Source of the DNA: Streptomyces nymphaeiformis
GTDB taxonomy: Bacteria; Actinomycetota; Actinomycetes; Streptomycetales; Streptomycetaceae
NCBI RefSeq assembly: GCF_014203895.1
Contig: NZ_JACHJY010000001.1
Coordinates: 310,001-374,000, forward strand
Direction of reading: 5' to 3'
DNA: 64,000 nucleotides
This document shows positions 25,978 through 34,392 of the stretch, in pieces (positions within the stretch are counted from its first letter, which is position 1; every line of letters begins with the position of its first letter). The notes below the pieces were generated by a model, which saw only the letters and a list, made by a program, of their open reading frames with translations, did not search any database and was not told the DNA's origin. The position numbers were made by a program, and so were the translations under genes.

Positions 25978-26931
25978 TCAGTGCGCGGACCGGCGGCCGC
26001 GACCGGTCCGCGCACCCTGCTCCAACAGCCCCGCCGGGCCCGACTCCCGGTACCGGTCGACGAGTTCGCCGAGCAGGCGCTCGGTCTCCTCGCCGTCGGG
26101 CGTGTAGATCCACATCTTGGTGTCGGGGGCGGACGTCATGACGCACCCGGTCGCGATCACGCTGAGCTGGTCGCCGTCGACGGTCCAGAAGGACTTGCGC
26201 CGGGTGACCGACGAGGCGACCTCGTGCCGGGCCCACATCTCGGCGAAGCGCGTACTGCGTTCGGAGAGCTGCCGGATGAACTCGGTCCAGTGCGGGTCGC
26301 CCAGGTGGCGGCCCGACTCGGCCCGCAGCTGGGCGACCATGAACGAGACCTCGCGCTCCCACTCGACGAGCGGCTGCAGGTGCTCGTCGGAGGTGAACAG
26401 GTGCCGGAGCACGTTGCGGTCCGGCGGCGGCAGCAGCGCGAGGCCCGGATCGAGGGCCGCGTACGCGTCGTTGAAGGCGAGCACGTCGTAGCGCGCGGTC
26501 ACGATGCTCGCCGGAAGCGGGGTGAGGGCGTCCAGGATGGTCTGGTGCTCCGGCGGCTGCGGCGCCCGCGCCGACACGTCCAGCGGCACGCCGGGGACGT
26601 CCGCCAGGCGGTAGAGGTGGTCGCGCTCGGTCCGGTCGAGGCGCAGCGTCCGGGCGATCGCGTCGAGCACCTGGACGCTGGGGTTGATCCGCCGGCCCTG
26701 TTCGAGCCAGGTGTACCAGGCGACCCCGATGCCGGAGAGCTGCGCGACCTCCTCGCGGCGCAGGCCGGGCGTCCGGCGGCGGGTGCCCCGGGAGAGGCCG
26801 ACGTCCTCCGGGTCGATGCGCTCGCGGCGGAGCCGGAGGAACGCGCCCAGCTCGGAGCGCCGCCGGGCGGCCTCGCCGCCTGCGGAACCGGAGTCGGAGG
26901 CGGGGTCGATGGGCGAGGCGGGCGTCACCAC
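25978..26931 (-). CDS. XRE-family regulator with MmyB-like ligand-binding domain
   Basis: Regulator of about 317 residues. N-terminal helix-turn-helix: ELGAFLRLRRERIDPEDVGL, RTPGLRREEVAQLSGIGVAWYTWLEQGRRINPSVQVLDAIARTLRL. The RxxGLRREEVA phrase is the hallmark of the MmyB-like group. The C-terminal domain (VTARYDVLAFNDAYAALDPG, LRHLFTSDEHLQPLVEWERE) is the PAS-like ligand-binding part. GTG start at 26931 or 26928. Divergent from an MFS exporter with a palindromic site between them, so it most likely controls that exporter and itself. Its last codons contain a bidirectional terminator stem. Confidence 0.85.
   Translation of the reverse strand: MVTPASPIDPASDSGSAGGEAARRRSELGAFLRLRRERIDPEDVGLSRGTRRRTPGLRREEVAQLSGIGVAWYTWLEQGRRINPSVQVLDAIARTLRLDRTERDHLYRLADVPGVPLDVSARAPQPPEHQTILDALTPLPASIVTARYDVLAFNDAYAALDPGLALLPPPDRNVLRHLFTSDEHLQPLVEWEREVSFMVAQLRAESGRHLGDPHWTEFIRQLSERSTRFAEMWARHEVASSVTRRKSFWTVDGDQLSVIATGCVMTSAPDTKMWIYTPDGEETERLLGELVDRYRESGPAGLLEQGARTGRGRRSAH
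25981..26015. terminator. Bidirectional terminator hairpin between pabAB and XRE gene
   Basis: Perfect 13-bp stem GTGCGCGGACCGG (25981-25993) with CCGGTCCGCGCAC (26003-26015) and a 9-nt loop. The stem lies just after the pabAB stop and overlaps the last codons of the convergent regulator gene, serving both. Confidence 0.7.
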
Positions 26932-26961
26932 CCCAGTGTGCCGGACGGCTTCGTTCCGTAG

Positions 26962-27018
26962 CCAGATACCCCCAGTACCGGGATAACTGGATATCTGGTA
27001 CCCGAATATCAGTACCAG
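26962..27018. promoter_or_regulatory. Operator region between XRE regulator and MFS exporter
   Basis: The 100-bp divergent gap holds a perfect inverted repeat CTGGTAC (26995-27001) N10 GTACCAG (27012-27018), ending 13 bp before the exporter ATG. A second, partly overlapping pair is CCAGATA (26962-26968) with TATCTGG (26992-26998). The stretch is much more AT-rich than its surroundings. The position fits repression of the exporter by the adjacent regulator. Confidence 0.65.
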
Positions 27019-27031
27019 GATCATCGGCCTC

Positions 27032-28498
27032 ATGAGTGAGTCGACACAGAGCCGGCCCGTCGAGGCCCGCCTCGCAGCCACCCCACAGCCCGCCCCGGAC
27101 GACGCCGAGCGGAACCGCCAGAACAACCGCATGCTGGTCGTGATGCTGGGCGCGGTCTTCATGGCCCTGCTCGACTCGACCATCGTGAACGTCGCCACAC
27201 CGACCATCCGTACCGACCTCGGCACCACCGGCTCGGCGCTCCAGCTGATCGTCTCCAGCTACACGATCGCGTACGCCACGCTCCTGGTCACCGGGGCCCG
27301 CCTCGGCGCCCGCAACGGCTTCCGGGCGATGTTCCTCTTCGGCCTCGTCACCTTCACGGCGGCCTCGCTCGCCTGCGGCCTCGCGCCGAACGCGGCGACG
27401 CTGATCGGCGCGCGCGTCGTGCAGGGCGTCGGCGCGGCGATGATGATGCCGCAGATCTACAGCATGATCCAGCTGCGCTTCGAAGGCGCCGCCCGGGGCA
27501 GGGCGCTGAGCCTGTACGCGGCCGTCATCGGGCTCGGCGTCGTGGTCGGCCAGGTCGCCGGCGGCTTCCTCGTCAGCGCGGACCTGTTCGGCGCCGGCTG
27601 GCGGCCGGTGTTCCTGATCAACGTGCCGGTGGGCGTGGTCCTGGTGATCGCCGGACTCCGGCTGCTCCCGCAGGGCAAGCCCCCGAAGCCCAAGGGCCTC
27701 GACCTCCCCGGCCTCGTCACGCTGACCGCCGCGCTCCTGCTGCTCGTCGTGCCGCTGGTGATGGGCCACGAGCAGGACTGGCCGCTGTGGATGAAGATCT
27801 CCCTCGTCGCCTCGGTCCCCGCGTTCGTCCTCTTCGCCCTCGTCGAGCGCGCGGTCGCGCGCCGCGGCGGCGCGCCGCTGGTGCCGGCGCGGGTCCTCAA
27901 GACGCCCGGCCTGGTGTCCGGCGCGTCCGCGAACTTCTTCGCGATGGCGGGGTACGCGGGCTTCCTGTTCGCCTTCTCGCAGTACATGCAGTCGGGGCTC
28001 GGCGAGTCCGCGACCCGGACCGGCCTGACGTTCGCGCCGCTCGCGATCGGCGTCGCCACCGGCAGCCTCACCTGGCAGAAGGTGCCCGAGCGCTTCCACC
28101 GGGCGATGATCGCCACCGCGTGCGTGGTCGCCGCCCTCGGGTACCTCGGCATCGGCTTCGACATGCGCTCGGGCGGGCACGGAGGCATCGCGCTCCCGGC
28201 CCTCCAGCTGGTGGTCGGCATCGGCATGGGCTACATCACGAGCCCGCTGCTCACGGTGGCCCTGGCCCAGGTGAAGCCCGCCGACGCGGCGGACGCCAGC
28301 GGCGTGATGACCACGACCGCGCAGGTCGCGCAGGTGCTCGGCGTGGCGACGTACGGCAGCGTGTACCTGAGCTCGGCCGACGGCGGGGCGGCCGACTCCT
28401 CGGCGCACGCCGTCTTCGTGACCGCCGTCCTCGTCACGGTCGGGGCGCTGGTCAGCGCGCTGGCGGCCCTGAAGCTGCCGCGCAGGCAGCACGACTGA
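27032..28498 (+). CDS. MFS drug exporter, DHA2 (EmrB/QacA) type
   Basis: 488-residue integral membrane protein with about 14 hydrophobic segments. MLGAVFMALLDSTIVNVATPTIRTDLG is the DHA2 motif D1 region in TM1 (L-D-x-T-x-V-N-V-A), followed by GARLGARNGFRAMFLFG (motif A), RVVQGVGAAMMMP (motif B) and IGLGVVVGQVAGGFLV (motif C of exporters). ATG at 27032. Likely proton-driven export of the phenazine product or another amphipathic compound, providing self-resistance. Regulation by the divergent XRE protein is suggested by the operator in the gap. A 36-nt gap separates it from aroB. Confidence 0.9.
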   Translation: MSESTQSRPVEARLAATPQPAPDDAERNRQNNRMLVVMLGAVFMALLDSTIVNVATPTIRTDLGTTGSALQLIVSSYTIAYATLLVTGARLGARNGFRAMFLFGLVTFTAASLACGLAPNAATLIGARVVQGVGAAMMMPQIYSMIQLRFEGAARGRALSLYAAVIGLGVVVGQVAGGFLVSADLFGAGWRPVFLINVPVGVVLVIAGLRLLPQGKPPKPKGLDLPGLVTLTAALLLLVVPLVMGHEQDWPLWMKISLVASVPAFVLFALVERAVARRGGAPLVPARVLKTPGLVSGASANFFAMAGYAGFLFAFSQYMQSGLGESATRTGLTFAPLAIGVATGSLTWQKVPERFHRAMIATACVVAALGYLGIGFDMRSGGHGGIALPALQLVVGIGMGYITSPLLTVALAQVKPADAADASGVMTTTAQVAQVLGVATYGSVYLSSADGGAADSSAHAVFVTAVLVTVGALVSALAALKLPRRQHD

Positions 28499-28534
28499 CT
28501 CCTGTCCCCCCAACTCCCGGAGAACGGAGTCCCC

Positions 28535-29635
28535 ATGGCAGTCGCCGGTCTCGTGACGGCACGCATCCGGGTCGGCGGGTCGCCCGGCACCGATCCGTAC
28601 GAGGTGCTGATGGGCCGCCAACTGCTCAGCGAGGTACCGGAGCTGATCGGGCAGGAGGCCAGGCGGGTGGCCGTGCTGCACCCGGAGGCGCTGGCCGCCA
28701 CGGCCGAGGCGCTCCGGGCCGATCTGACCGCCCAGGGGTACGAAGTGCTCGCGATCCGGCTGCCGGACGCGGAGGACGCGAAGACCGCCGAGGTCGCCGC
28801 GGACTGCTGGAAGGCACTGGGCCGGGCCCGCTTCACCCGCACGGACGTGATCGTGGGCGTGGGCGGCGGCGCCACCACGGACCTCGCGGGCTTCGTCGCC
28901 GCGACGTGGCTGCGCGGGGTGCGCTGGATCGCGGTGCCCACGACCACGCTGGCCATGGTGGACGCGGCGGTCGGCGGCAAGACCGGCATCAACACGGCCG
29001 AGGGCAAGAACCTCGTCGGCGCCTTCCACCCGCCCGCGGGCGTCCTGTGCGACCTCGCCGTCCTGGAGTCGCTGCCGGCGCACGAGTACGCGGGCGGGCT
29101 CGCCGAGATCATCAAGGCGGGGTTCATCGCGGACCCGGTCATCCTCGACCTGATCGAGGCGGACCCGGCCGCGGCCCGCACCCCCGCCGGCCCGCACACC
29201 GCCGAACTGATCGAGCGGTCCATCCGGGTCAAGGCCGGCGTCGTCTCCTCCGACCTCAAGGAGAAGGGCCGCCGGGAGATCCTCAACTACGGCCACACCC
29301 TCGCCCACGCCATCGAGAAGAACGAGCACTACCGCTGGCGGCACGGCGCGGCCGTCTCCGTCGGCATGGTCTTCGCCGCCGAACTGTCCCACCTCACGGG
29401 CCACCTCGACGCCACGACCACCGCCCGCCACCGCACCCTCCTGGAGTCGGTGGGCCTCCCCCTCACCTACCGGGGCGCCCCGTGGCCGAAGCTCCTGGAC
29501 ACGATGCGCCTGGACAAGAAGTCCCGGGGCGACATGCTCCGCTTCGTCATCCTCACGGCCCCCGCCGCCCCCACGGTCCTGGAGGCCCCGGCCCCGTCGG
29601 CCCTCCTCGCCGCGTACGAGAAGATCGCCACCTGA
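28535..29635 (+). CDS. aroB: 3-dehydroquinate synthase
   Basis: Converts DAHP to 3-dehydroquinate with NAD and a divalent metal. 366 residues. IVGVGGGATTDLAGFVAATWLRGV (NAD-binding Gly-rich region), VPTTTLAMVDAAVGGKTGIN, GLAEIIKAGFI (metal-ligand Glu), LNYGHTLAHAIEKN and RHGAAVSVGM (metal-ligand His residues). ATG at 28535 after CGGAGAACGGAG. It sits downstream of the exporter, apart from aroK/aroA/aroC, yet completes the cluster's shikimate set except for dehydroquinase (aroD/Q) and shikimate dehydrogenase (aroE), which are not in the window. Confidence 0.94.
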   Translation: MAVAGLVTARIRVGGSPGTDPYEVLMGRQLLSEVPELIGQEARRVAVLHPEALAATAEALRADLTAQGYEVLAIRLPDAEDAKTAEVAADCWKALGRARFTRTDVIVGVGGGATTDLAGFVAATWLRGVRWIAVPTTTLAMVDAAVGGKTGINTAEGKNLVGAFHPPAGVLCDLAVLESLPAHEYAGGLAEIIKAGFIADPVILDLIEADPAAARTPAGPHTAELIERSIRVKAGVVSSDLKEKGRREILNYGHTLAHAIEKNEHYRWRHGAAVSVGMVFAAELSHLTGHLDATTTARHRTLLESVGLPLTYRGAPWPKLLDTMRLDKKSRGDMLRFVILTAPAAPTVLEAPAPSALLAAYEKIAT

Positions 29636-29864
29636 CCGATTCGACCATCCACATCTGCAAGGGGCGGGACCCGGAGCGTGCCCAGGACCCGTTCCGCGCC
29701 GGCTGCGCAACGGCAAGGTCCGTCACCGTCCCTGCCGTCGGCTTGTAGATGCCGGTGGCGTCGGAGAAGGCAGTGGGTGCGGAGAAAATACAGAACCCGT
29801 GCAGCCTCCTCCGCGACGTTGGTCCTTCGACCCCGCACCCCGGGGACCGGTGGGAGGAGCGAGC

Positions 29865-30443
29865 ATGGGGACGGTACGGGACGCCGTACTCGACTACGCC
29901 GAGGGCACCTTACGGCTGCTGCCCGGCCAGACCGCGGTGACCTCCGCGGTGCTCCAGGGGCCGCCCGCAGCCCTCCTGGAGCGGATTCCGCAGCTGGTGC
30001 GCGGTTTCGCGGGCGAACGGACCGACGGCGGGGCCCTGTTCCGCGCGGCGGCCGGACTTCCCGGCGAGACGGCCGCCCCGGGCCCGGCCGCCGGGGCGGA
30101 CGACGGGCGCGGCTGCGCCCTGGTGCAGTCCCTGCCCGCGCTGAGCCGGGAGTCGGAGGGGAGCGCGATGGCCTCCCGGGCGGACCGGCTCGCCGAGGCC
30201 GCCGACCGGCTGCACTGGGAGCTGGCCGAGCACGGGGACCTCCCCGAAGACCCCGCCGCCGGCCGCCTCGCCGCCCGCTACGCGCTCTGCTACGCCGGGG
30301 CCGCCCTCCTCTGGCTGTGGCGGGCGGGCGGGGAGAGCCGCCCGGAGTGGACGTACGAGGCCGTGGACGCCGTCCTGGCGGCACTGGAAGACCCCGCTCA
30401 CGTGCCGGACGTCCCGGCCGCGCTTGCCGTGCTTCCCGCCTGA
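29865..30443 (+). CDS. Hypothetical helical protein with a TTA codon
   Basis: 192 residues, start ATG 29865 with GGGAGGAG 5 nt upstream. Predominantly helical and Ala-rich. The C-terminal half (ASRADRLAEAADRLHWELAEHGDLP, RLAARYALCYAGAALLWLWRAGG) resembles the C-terminal helical bundle of acyl-CoA-dehydrogenase-like proteins, but no flavin or catalytic residues are visible, so no function is claimed. The leucine codon at 29910-29912 is TTA, the rare codon read by bldA tRNA in Streptomyces, so expression may be developmentally limited. The 229-bp gap before it is without a gene and may hold its promoter. Confidence 0.6.
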   Translation: MGTVRDAVLDYAEGTLRLLPGQTAVTSAVLQGPPAALLERIPQLVRGFAGERTDGGALFRAAAGLPGETAAPGPAAGADDGRGCALVQSLPALSRESEGSAMASRADRLAEAADRLHWELAEHGDLPEDPAAGRLAARYALCYAGAALLWLWRAGGESRPEWTYEAVDAVLAALEDPAHVPDVPAALAVLPA

Positions 30444-30482
30444 GGACCGCGGACGGCGCGCTTCAGGCCGCTTCAGGCGGCT

Positions 30483-31244
30483 TCAGGCGGCGAGTTCACC
30501 CGCCAGGACCTGCTGGAAGGTGCGGGTGAGCAGGGGGCCGGGGTCGACGCCCAGCCGGTCGGCGAGCAGTTCCCGGCCGGAGTGGAACTGGAGCAGCGCC
30601 GCCGCGGGCTGGCCCGCACGGCACTGGGCGGTCATCAGCAGGCAGCGGAACCGCTCCCGCAGCGGGTACCGGACCACCAGTCCCGTCAGTTCGGCGACGA
30701 GCCCGTGCGGCAGCCCGGTGGCGAGCTCCGCCTCGGCCCGGTCCTCCAGGGCGGTCAGCCGGGCCTCCTCCAGCCAGGGGCGTTCCTCCTGGGCCAGCTG
30801 CTCGGTGGTGTCGGCCAGGGCCTCGCCCTGCCAGAGGTCGAGCGCCGAACGCAGGACGGCGGCGGCCCGTCGCGCGTCCCCCTGTCGCAGCAGCGTGCCC
30901 CCGAGCGCGGTGCGCTCCGCGAACAGGTGGTGGTCGCAGACCAGTTGCCCCGGGACGGCCGACAGGCGGTAGCCGCGTCCCACCCGCTCCAGCCGGGCGG
31001 CCCCGTCGAGCGGGGCGCGCAGCCGGGAGGCGTAGGTGTGCAGCTGGGCGACGGAGCGGGCCGGGGGGCGCTCGCCCCACAGGGCGCGGATCAGGCGGCC
31101 GTCCGGGACGACCCGTCCCTCGGCGAGCAGCAGTGCGGCGAGGACCGTGCGGGGCTTCGCGCCGCCCAGGGCGTTCTCCGCGCCCCCCGACGCGGCCCGG
31201 ACGCGGACCGGTCCGAGCAGTGCTGTCTCCAGGAAGGGCGTCAT
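30483..31244 (-). CDS. SARP-family transcriptional activator (short)
   Basis: 253-residue Streptomyces antibiotic regulatory protein. An OmpR-like winged helix covers residues about 10-100 (LLGPVRVRA, PRTVLAALLLAEGRVVPDGRLIRALWGERPP, QLHTYASRLRAPL, GYRLSAV). A BTAD domain follows (LRSALDLWQGEALADTTEQLAQEERPWLEEARLTALEDRAEAELATG, YPLRERFRCLLMTAQCRAGQPAAALLQF). No NB-ARC or TPR part. There is no ribosome site before the ATG at 31244, and a -10-like TACGGT lies 8 nt upstream, so the mRNA is probably leaderless. It is divergent from the large AfsR-like gene. Its own promoter carries three 11-bp-spaced repeats, suggesting autoregulation or control by the neighbour. Confidence 0.88.
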   Translation of the reverse strand: MTPFLETALLGPVRVRAASGGAENALGGAKPRTVLAALLLAEGRVVPDGRLIRALWGERPPARSVAQLHTYASRLRAPLDGAARLERVGRGYRLSAVPGQLVCDHHLFAERTALGGTLLRQGDARRAAAVLRSALDLWQGEALADTTEQLAQEERPWLEEARLTALEDRAEAELATGLPHGLVAELTGLVVRYPLRERFRCLLMTAQCRAGQPAAALLQFHSGRELLADRLGVDPGPLLTRTFQQVLAGELAA

Positions 31245-31252
31245 GGGGAGCG

Positions 31253-31295
31253 ACCGTAGGCGGACGGCTCATCCTCTCGGTATCGGCCGCTTATC
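31253..31295 (-). promoter_or_regulatory. SARP-type promoter upstream of the short SARP gene
   Basis: On the minus strand three heptamers, GATAAGC (31289-31295), GATACCG (31278-31284) and GATGAGC (31267-31273), repeat at exactly 11 bp. Then come 8 nt and a -10-like TACGGT (31253-31258). The ATG follows 8 nt later, consistent with a leaderless transcript. Heptamer repeats at 11 bp ending 8 bp before the -10 box are the known binding geometry of SARPs. Confidence 0.65.
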
Positions 31296-31394
31296 GGCGG
31301 TCCGGGCCGCCCGCTCGGACGGGGCCCGTTCCCCCTGTCGAACTCGTGTTCCACACATTATGATCATGACAACTTTCAGGGAGGGGGGCCCGGG

Positions 31395-34379
31395 TTGGCG
31401 TCGATACGGTTCGGTCTGCTCGGGGCACTCCGGCTGACCTGCGAGGACCGGGAGATCCGGCTCGGCGGCGGCCGTCAGCGTGCGGTGCTGGCCCTGCTCC
31501 TGCTGCGGCACGGCCGCACGGTCTCGGTGGACGAGCTCGCGGAGACCGTCTGGGACGGTTCGCCGCCGCCCACCGCCCGGACCCAGATCTCCATCTGCGT
31601 CGCCCAGCTGCGCAAGCTGTTCCGGGAGGCGGGCGTCGACGGCGAGGTCATCGCCACCTCCCACCCCGGGTACCGGCTCGACACCGAGGGCCACGGACTC
31701 GACCTCGTCGACTTCCTCTCGCTGACCGGGCACGCCTCCGCGCTGGCGGGCTCCGGCCGCTCGGCGGAGGCCGCCGACGCCTACCGCCTGGCCCTCGCCC
31801 TGTGGCGGGGCCCCGCCCTGGACGGCCTGACCGGTTACGCGCTGGAGCAGGAGGCCTGCTGGCTGGAGGAGCAGCGGCTGACCGCGCTGGACGGCCACGC
31901 CGAACTGCGGCTCGCCCTGGGCCGCCACCAGGAGCTCACCGCCGAACTGGCCGCCCTGGTCAGGGAGCACCCGCTGCGGGAGCGCACCCGGCACTCGCTG
32001 ATGCTCGCCCAGTACCGCTCCGGCCGCCGCGCCGACGCCCTGGAGACCTTCCGCGTCGGGCACCAGCTGAGCATCGACGAGCTGGGGCTCGAACCCGGCA
32101 CCGCACTGCGGGAGCTGCACCACGCGGTCCTCTGCGAGGACCCGGCCATCGCGGCCCCGCCGACCGTCCCCGAGCCTGTCGCACCTGTCGCACCTGTCGC
32201 ACCTGCCGTGCCCGTCGCACACGTCACGGCCGAGGAGTCGGCGGGCCAGCCGGAGACCTCGCCCGCGGACTCCCCGGGCGAGGCCTCCGCCCCCGTCGAC
32301 CGCGGCCCCGCCCTGCCCGCCCCGCCCCTCGCCCCGTCCGACCTTCCCCCGAACATCCCCTCCTTCACCGGCCGCACCGCCGAGATCGAGGTTCTCGACG
32401 CCCTGCTCGACGGCCGCCCCGACGGCGAGCCGCCCCGGGTCGCCCTGGTCACCGGGGTGGCCGGGATCGGCAAGACCGCGCTGGCCGTGCACTGGTCGCA
32501 CCGTGCCGCCGCCTCCTTCCCGGACGGCTGCCTCCACGTGGACCTGGGCTCCGCCCCGGCCGCCCCCGGCGAGGTCCTGGGCCGCCTCCTGCGCTCGCTC
32601 GGCGCGCCCGGCGAACGGCTGCCCGACGACGAGGCGTCCCGGATCTCGCTCTACCGCAGGCTGCTGCGAGGCCGCCGGGTCCTCGTCGTCCTGGACGACG
32701 CCTCCTCGTTCGCGCAGGTCGCCCCGCTGCTGCCGGCCAACGGCGGCTGCTGTGTCGTCGTCACCAGCCGGGAGAGCATGGAGGAGCTGGTGCTGCGGCA
32801 CGGCGCCGTCCGGGTGCCGCTCGGGGTGCTGGACCGGGCCGACTCCACCGCCCTGCTCGACCGGATCGTCACCGGCGGCCGTACCGCCGCCTCCCGCGCG
32901 CAGACGGCGCGGCTGGCCGAACTCTGCGACGGGCTGCCGCTCGCCCTCTGCATCGCTGCCGCCCGGCTGGCCACCCGCCCGCATTGGACCGTGCGTCGCC
33001 TCGCCGACCGGCTCGCCGACGAGCACCGCCGCCTGGACGAGCTCAGCCTCGGCGGGAGCAGGGTCCGGGCCAGCTTCGAGCTGAGCCACGGCTGCCTGTC
33101 GCCGCGCCTCGCCTCCGTGTACCGGCGACTCTCCCTGCTGGACGTCCCCGACGTGCCGGCCTGGGCCGTCGCCGCCCTCCTGGACTGCCCGGTGGAGACG
33201 GCCGAGCAGTACCTGGACGAACTCACCGACGCCCACCTCCTGGAGGTCTCCGGCCCGGACGCCACCGGCCAGTACCGCTACCGCTTCCAGAGCCTGCTCC
33301 GCCTCTACGCGCGCGAACGCGCTCAGGAGGACCCCGACCGCCCGGCCGCAGAGGCGGCCCGGGACCGGGCCCTGCACAGCTGGTTGACCGTCGCCGAGGC
33401 CGCCCACCGCCGCGAGTACGGCGGTGACCACTCCGTGGTGCACGGCCCGGCCCCCCGTCCGCACGTCGACCGGGACCTCTTGGACGACCTGCTGGCCCGC
33501 CCGCTGGACTGGTTCGACTCCGAACGCCACTGCCTGGTGGCGGCCGTCACCCAGTCCGCCCGGCTGGGACTCGCCGCGCTCGCCTGGGACCTGGCCGCCT
33601 CCACCGTCGGCTTCTGCGAGATCCGCAGCAACACCGACGACTGGCGCCGCCTCTGCGAGGAGGGCCTGGCGGCCTCCCGGGCCGCCGGGGACCGGCAGGG
33701 CGAGGGCGTGATGCTCGGCGAGCTGGGCGCCGCCCTGCTCTACCGGGGCGAGTCGGAGGCCTCGGTCCGGCTCCTGGAGGAGGCGGACGGCGTACTGCGG
33801 GCCGGCGGCGAGGTCTACGGGGCCGCGCTGAACGCCTGCAAGCTGGCCGTCGTGGTCCGCCAGCGGGGCGACGCGGGCGCGGCACGCGCGCTCCTGGACG
33901 GGGCGCTGCCCGCGCTGCGGGCCGCCGGGGACCTCTCTGCGCAGGCCCACGCGCTCAACAACCTCGCCCAGATCGCCCTGGACGCGGGGGACCTGGAGGA
34001 GGCCGTACGCCTCGGCCGGGAGGCGGTCGCGCTGGCCCGGGGGCTGGGCGCGACCCGGGGCGCGGCCCAGGCCTTCCACCGGCTGGGGCGGGCCCTGCTG
34101 GCGGCCGGGCGGCTGCCGGAGGCGGAGGAGGCCCTGACCGAGGCGGCCGGAATCGTCCGCGCCAAGCGCGACCGGCTGGGCATGGCCTACGTCCTGCTGG
34201 GGCTGGCCGAGGCCCGCCTGCGGGCCGGCCGCGCCGACCGGGCCGACGAGGACCTCACCGCCGCCCTCGCCCTGGCCGAGGAGACCGGCAGCACCGTCCT
34301 CATGGGCCGCCTGCACCTGCTCCGGGTCGAACTCGAGGAGGCGCGGGCACCGGGCGCGGTGCTCCCGCAGGAGGTCTGA
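31395..34379 (+). CDS. AfsR-like SARP-NB-ARC-TPR regulator
   Basis: 994-residue cytoplasmic regulator. Residues about 1-95 form the winged helix (RQRAVLALLLLRHGRTVSVDELAETVWDG, QISICVAQLRKLFREAG). About 100-250 is the BTAD helical domain. A Pro/Ala-rich linker leads to an NB-ARC ATPase with P-loop VTGVAGIGKTALAVHW near residue 355, VLVVLDDASS (Walker B) and ELCDGLPLALCIAAARL. The last 300 residues are TPR-like repeats (LGELGAALLYRGESEASVRLLEEADG, ALNNLAQIALDAGDLEEAVRLGREAVALARGLG). TTG start at 31395 after GAGGGGGG; a -10-like TATGAT lies at 31359. AfsR-type proteins integrate signals, in AfsR by Ser/Thr phosphorylation, to switch on a small downstream gene; here a small exported peptide gene lies immediately convergent. 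Confidence 0.9.
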   Translation: MASIRFGLLGALRLTCEDREIRLGGGRQRAVLALLLLRHGRTVSVDELAETVWDGSPPPTARTQISICVAQLRKLFREAGVDGEVIATSHPGYRLDTEGHGLDLVDFLSLTGHASALAGSGRSAEAADAYRLALALWRGPALDGLTGYALEQEACWLEEQRLTALDGHAELRLALGRHQELTAELAALVREHPLRERTRHSLMLAQYRSGRRADALETFRVGHQLSIDELGLEPGTALRELHHAVLCEDPAIAAPPTVPEPVAPVAPVAPAVPVAHVTAEESAGQPETSPADSPGEASAPVDRGPALPAPPLAPSDLPPNIPSFTGRTAEIEVLDALLDGRPDGEPPRVALVTGVAGIGKTALAVHWSHRAAASFPDGCLHVDLGSAPAAPGEVLGRLLRSLGAPGERLPDDEASRISLYRRLLRGRRVLVVLDDASSFAQVAPLLPANGGCCVVVTSRESMEELVLRHGAVRVPLGVLDRADSTALLDRIVTGGRTAASRAQTARLAELCDGLPLALCIAAARLATRPHWTVRRLADRLADEHRRLDELSLGGSRVRASFELSHGCLSPRLASVYRRLSLLDVPDVPAWAVAALLDCPVETAEQYLDELTDAHLLEVSGPDATGQYRYRFQSLLRLYARERAQEDPDRPAAEAARDRALHSWLTVAEAAHRREYGGDHSVVHGPAPRPHVDRDLLDDLLARPLDWFDSERHCLVAAVTQSARLGLAALAWDLAASTVGFCEIRSNTDDWRRLCEEGLAASRAAGDRQGEGVMLGELGAALLYRGESEASVRLLEEADGVLRAGGEVYGAALNACKLAVVVRQRGDAGAARALLDGALPALRAAGDLSAQAHALNNLAQIALDAGDLEEAVRLGREAVALARGLGATRGAAQAFHRLGRALLAAGRLPEAEEALTEAAGIVRAKRDRLGMAYVLLGLAEARLRAGRADRADEDLTAALALAEETGSTVLMGRLHLLRVELEEARAPGAVLPQEV

Positions 34380-34392
34380 CCCGGGCGGTCGT

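Noticed and set aside
23978..29716. A very long open frame (over 1900 codons) on the minus strand
   Set aside because: It runs antisense through pabAB, the exporter and aroB, has low-complexity Arg/Gly/Asp composition and no family motifs; such frames are normal artefacts in DNA with very high third-position GC.
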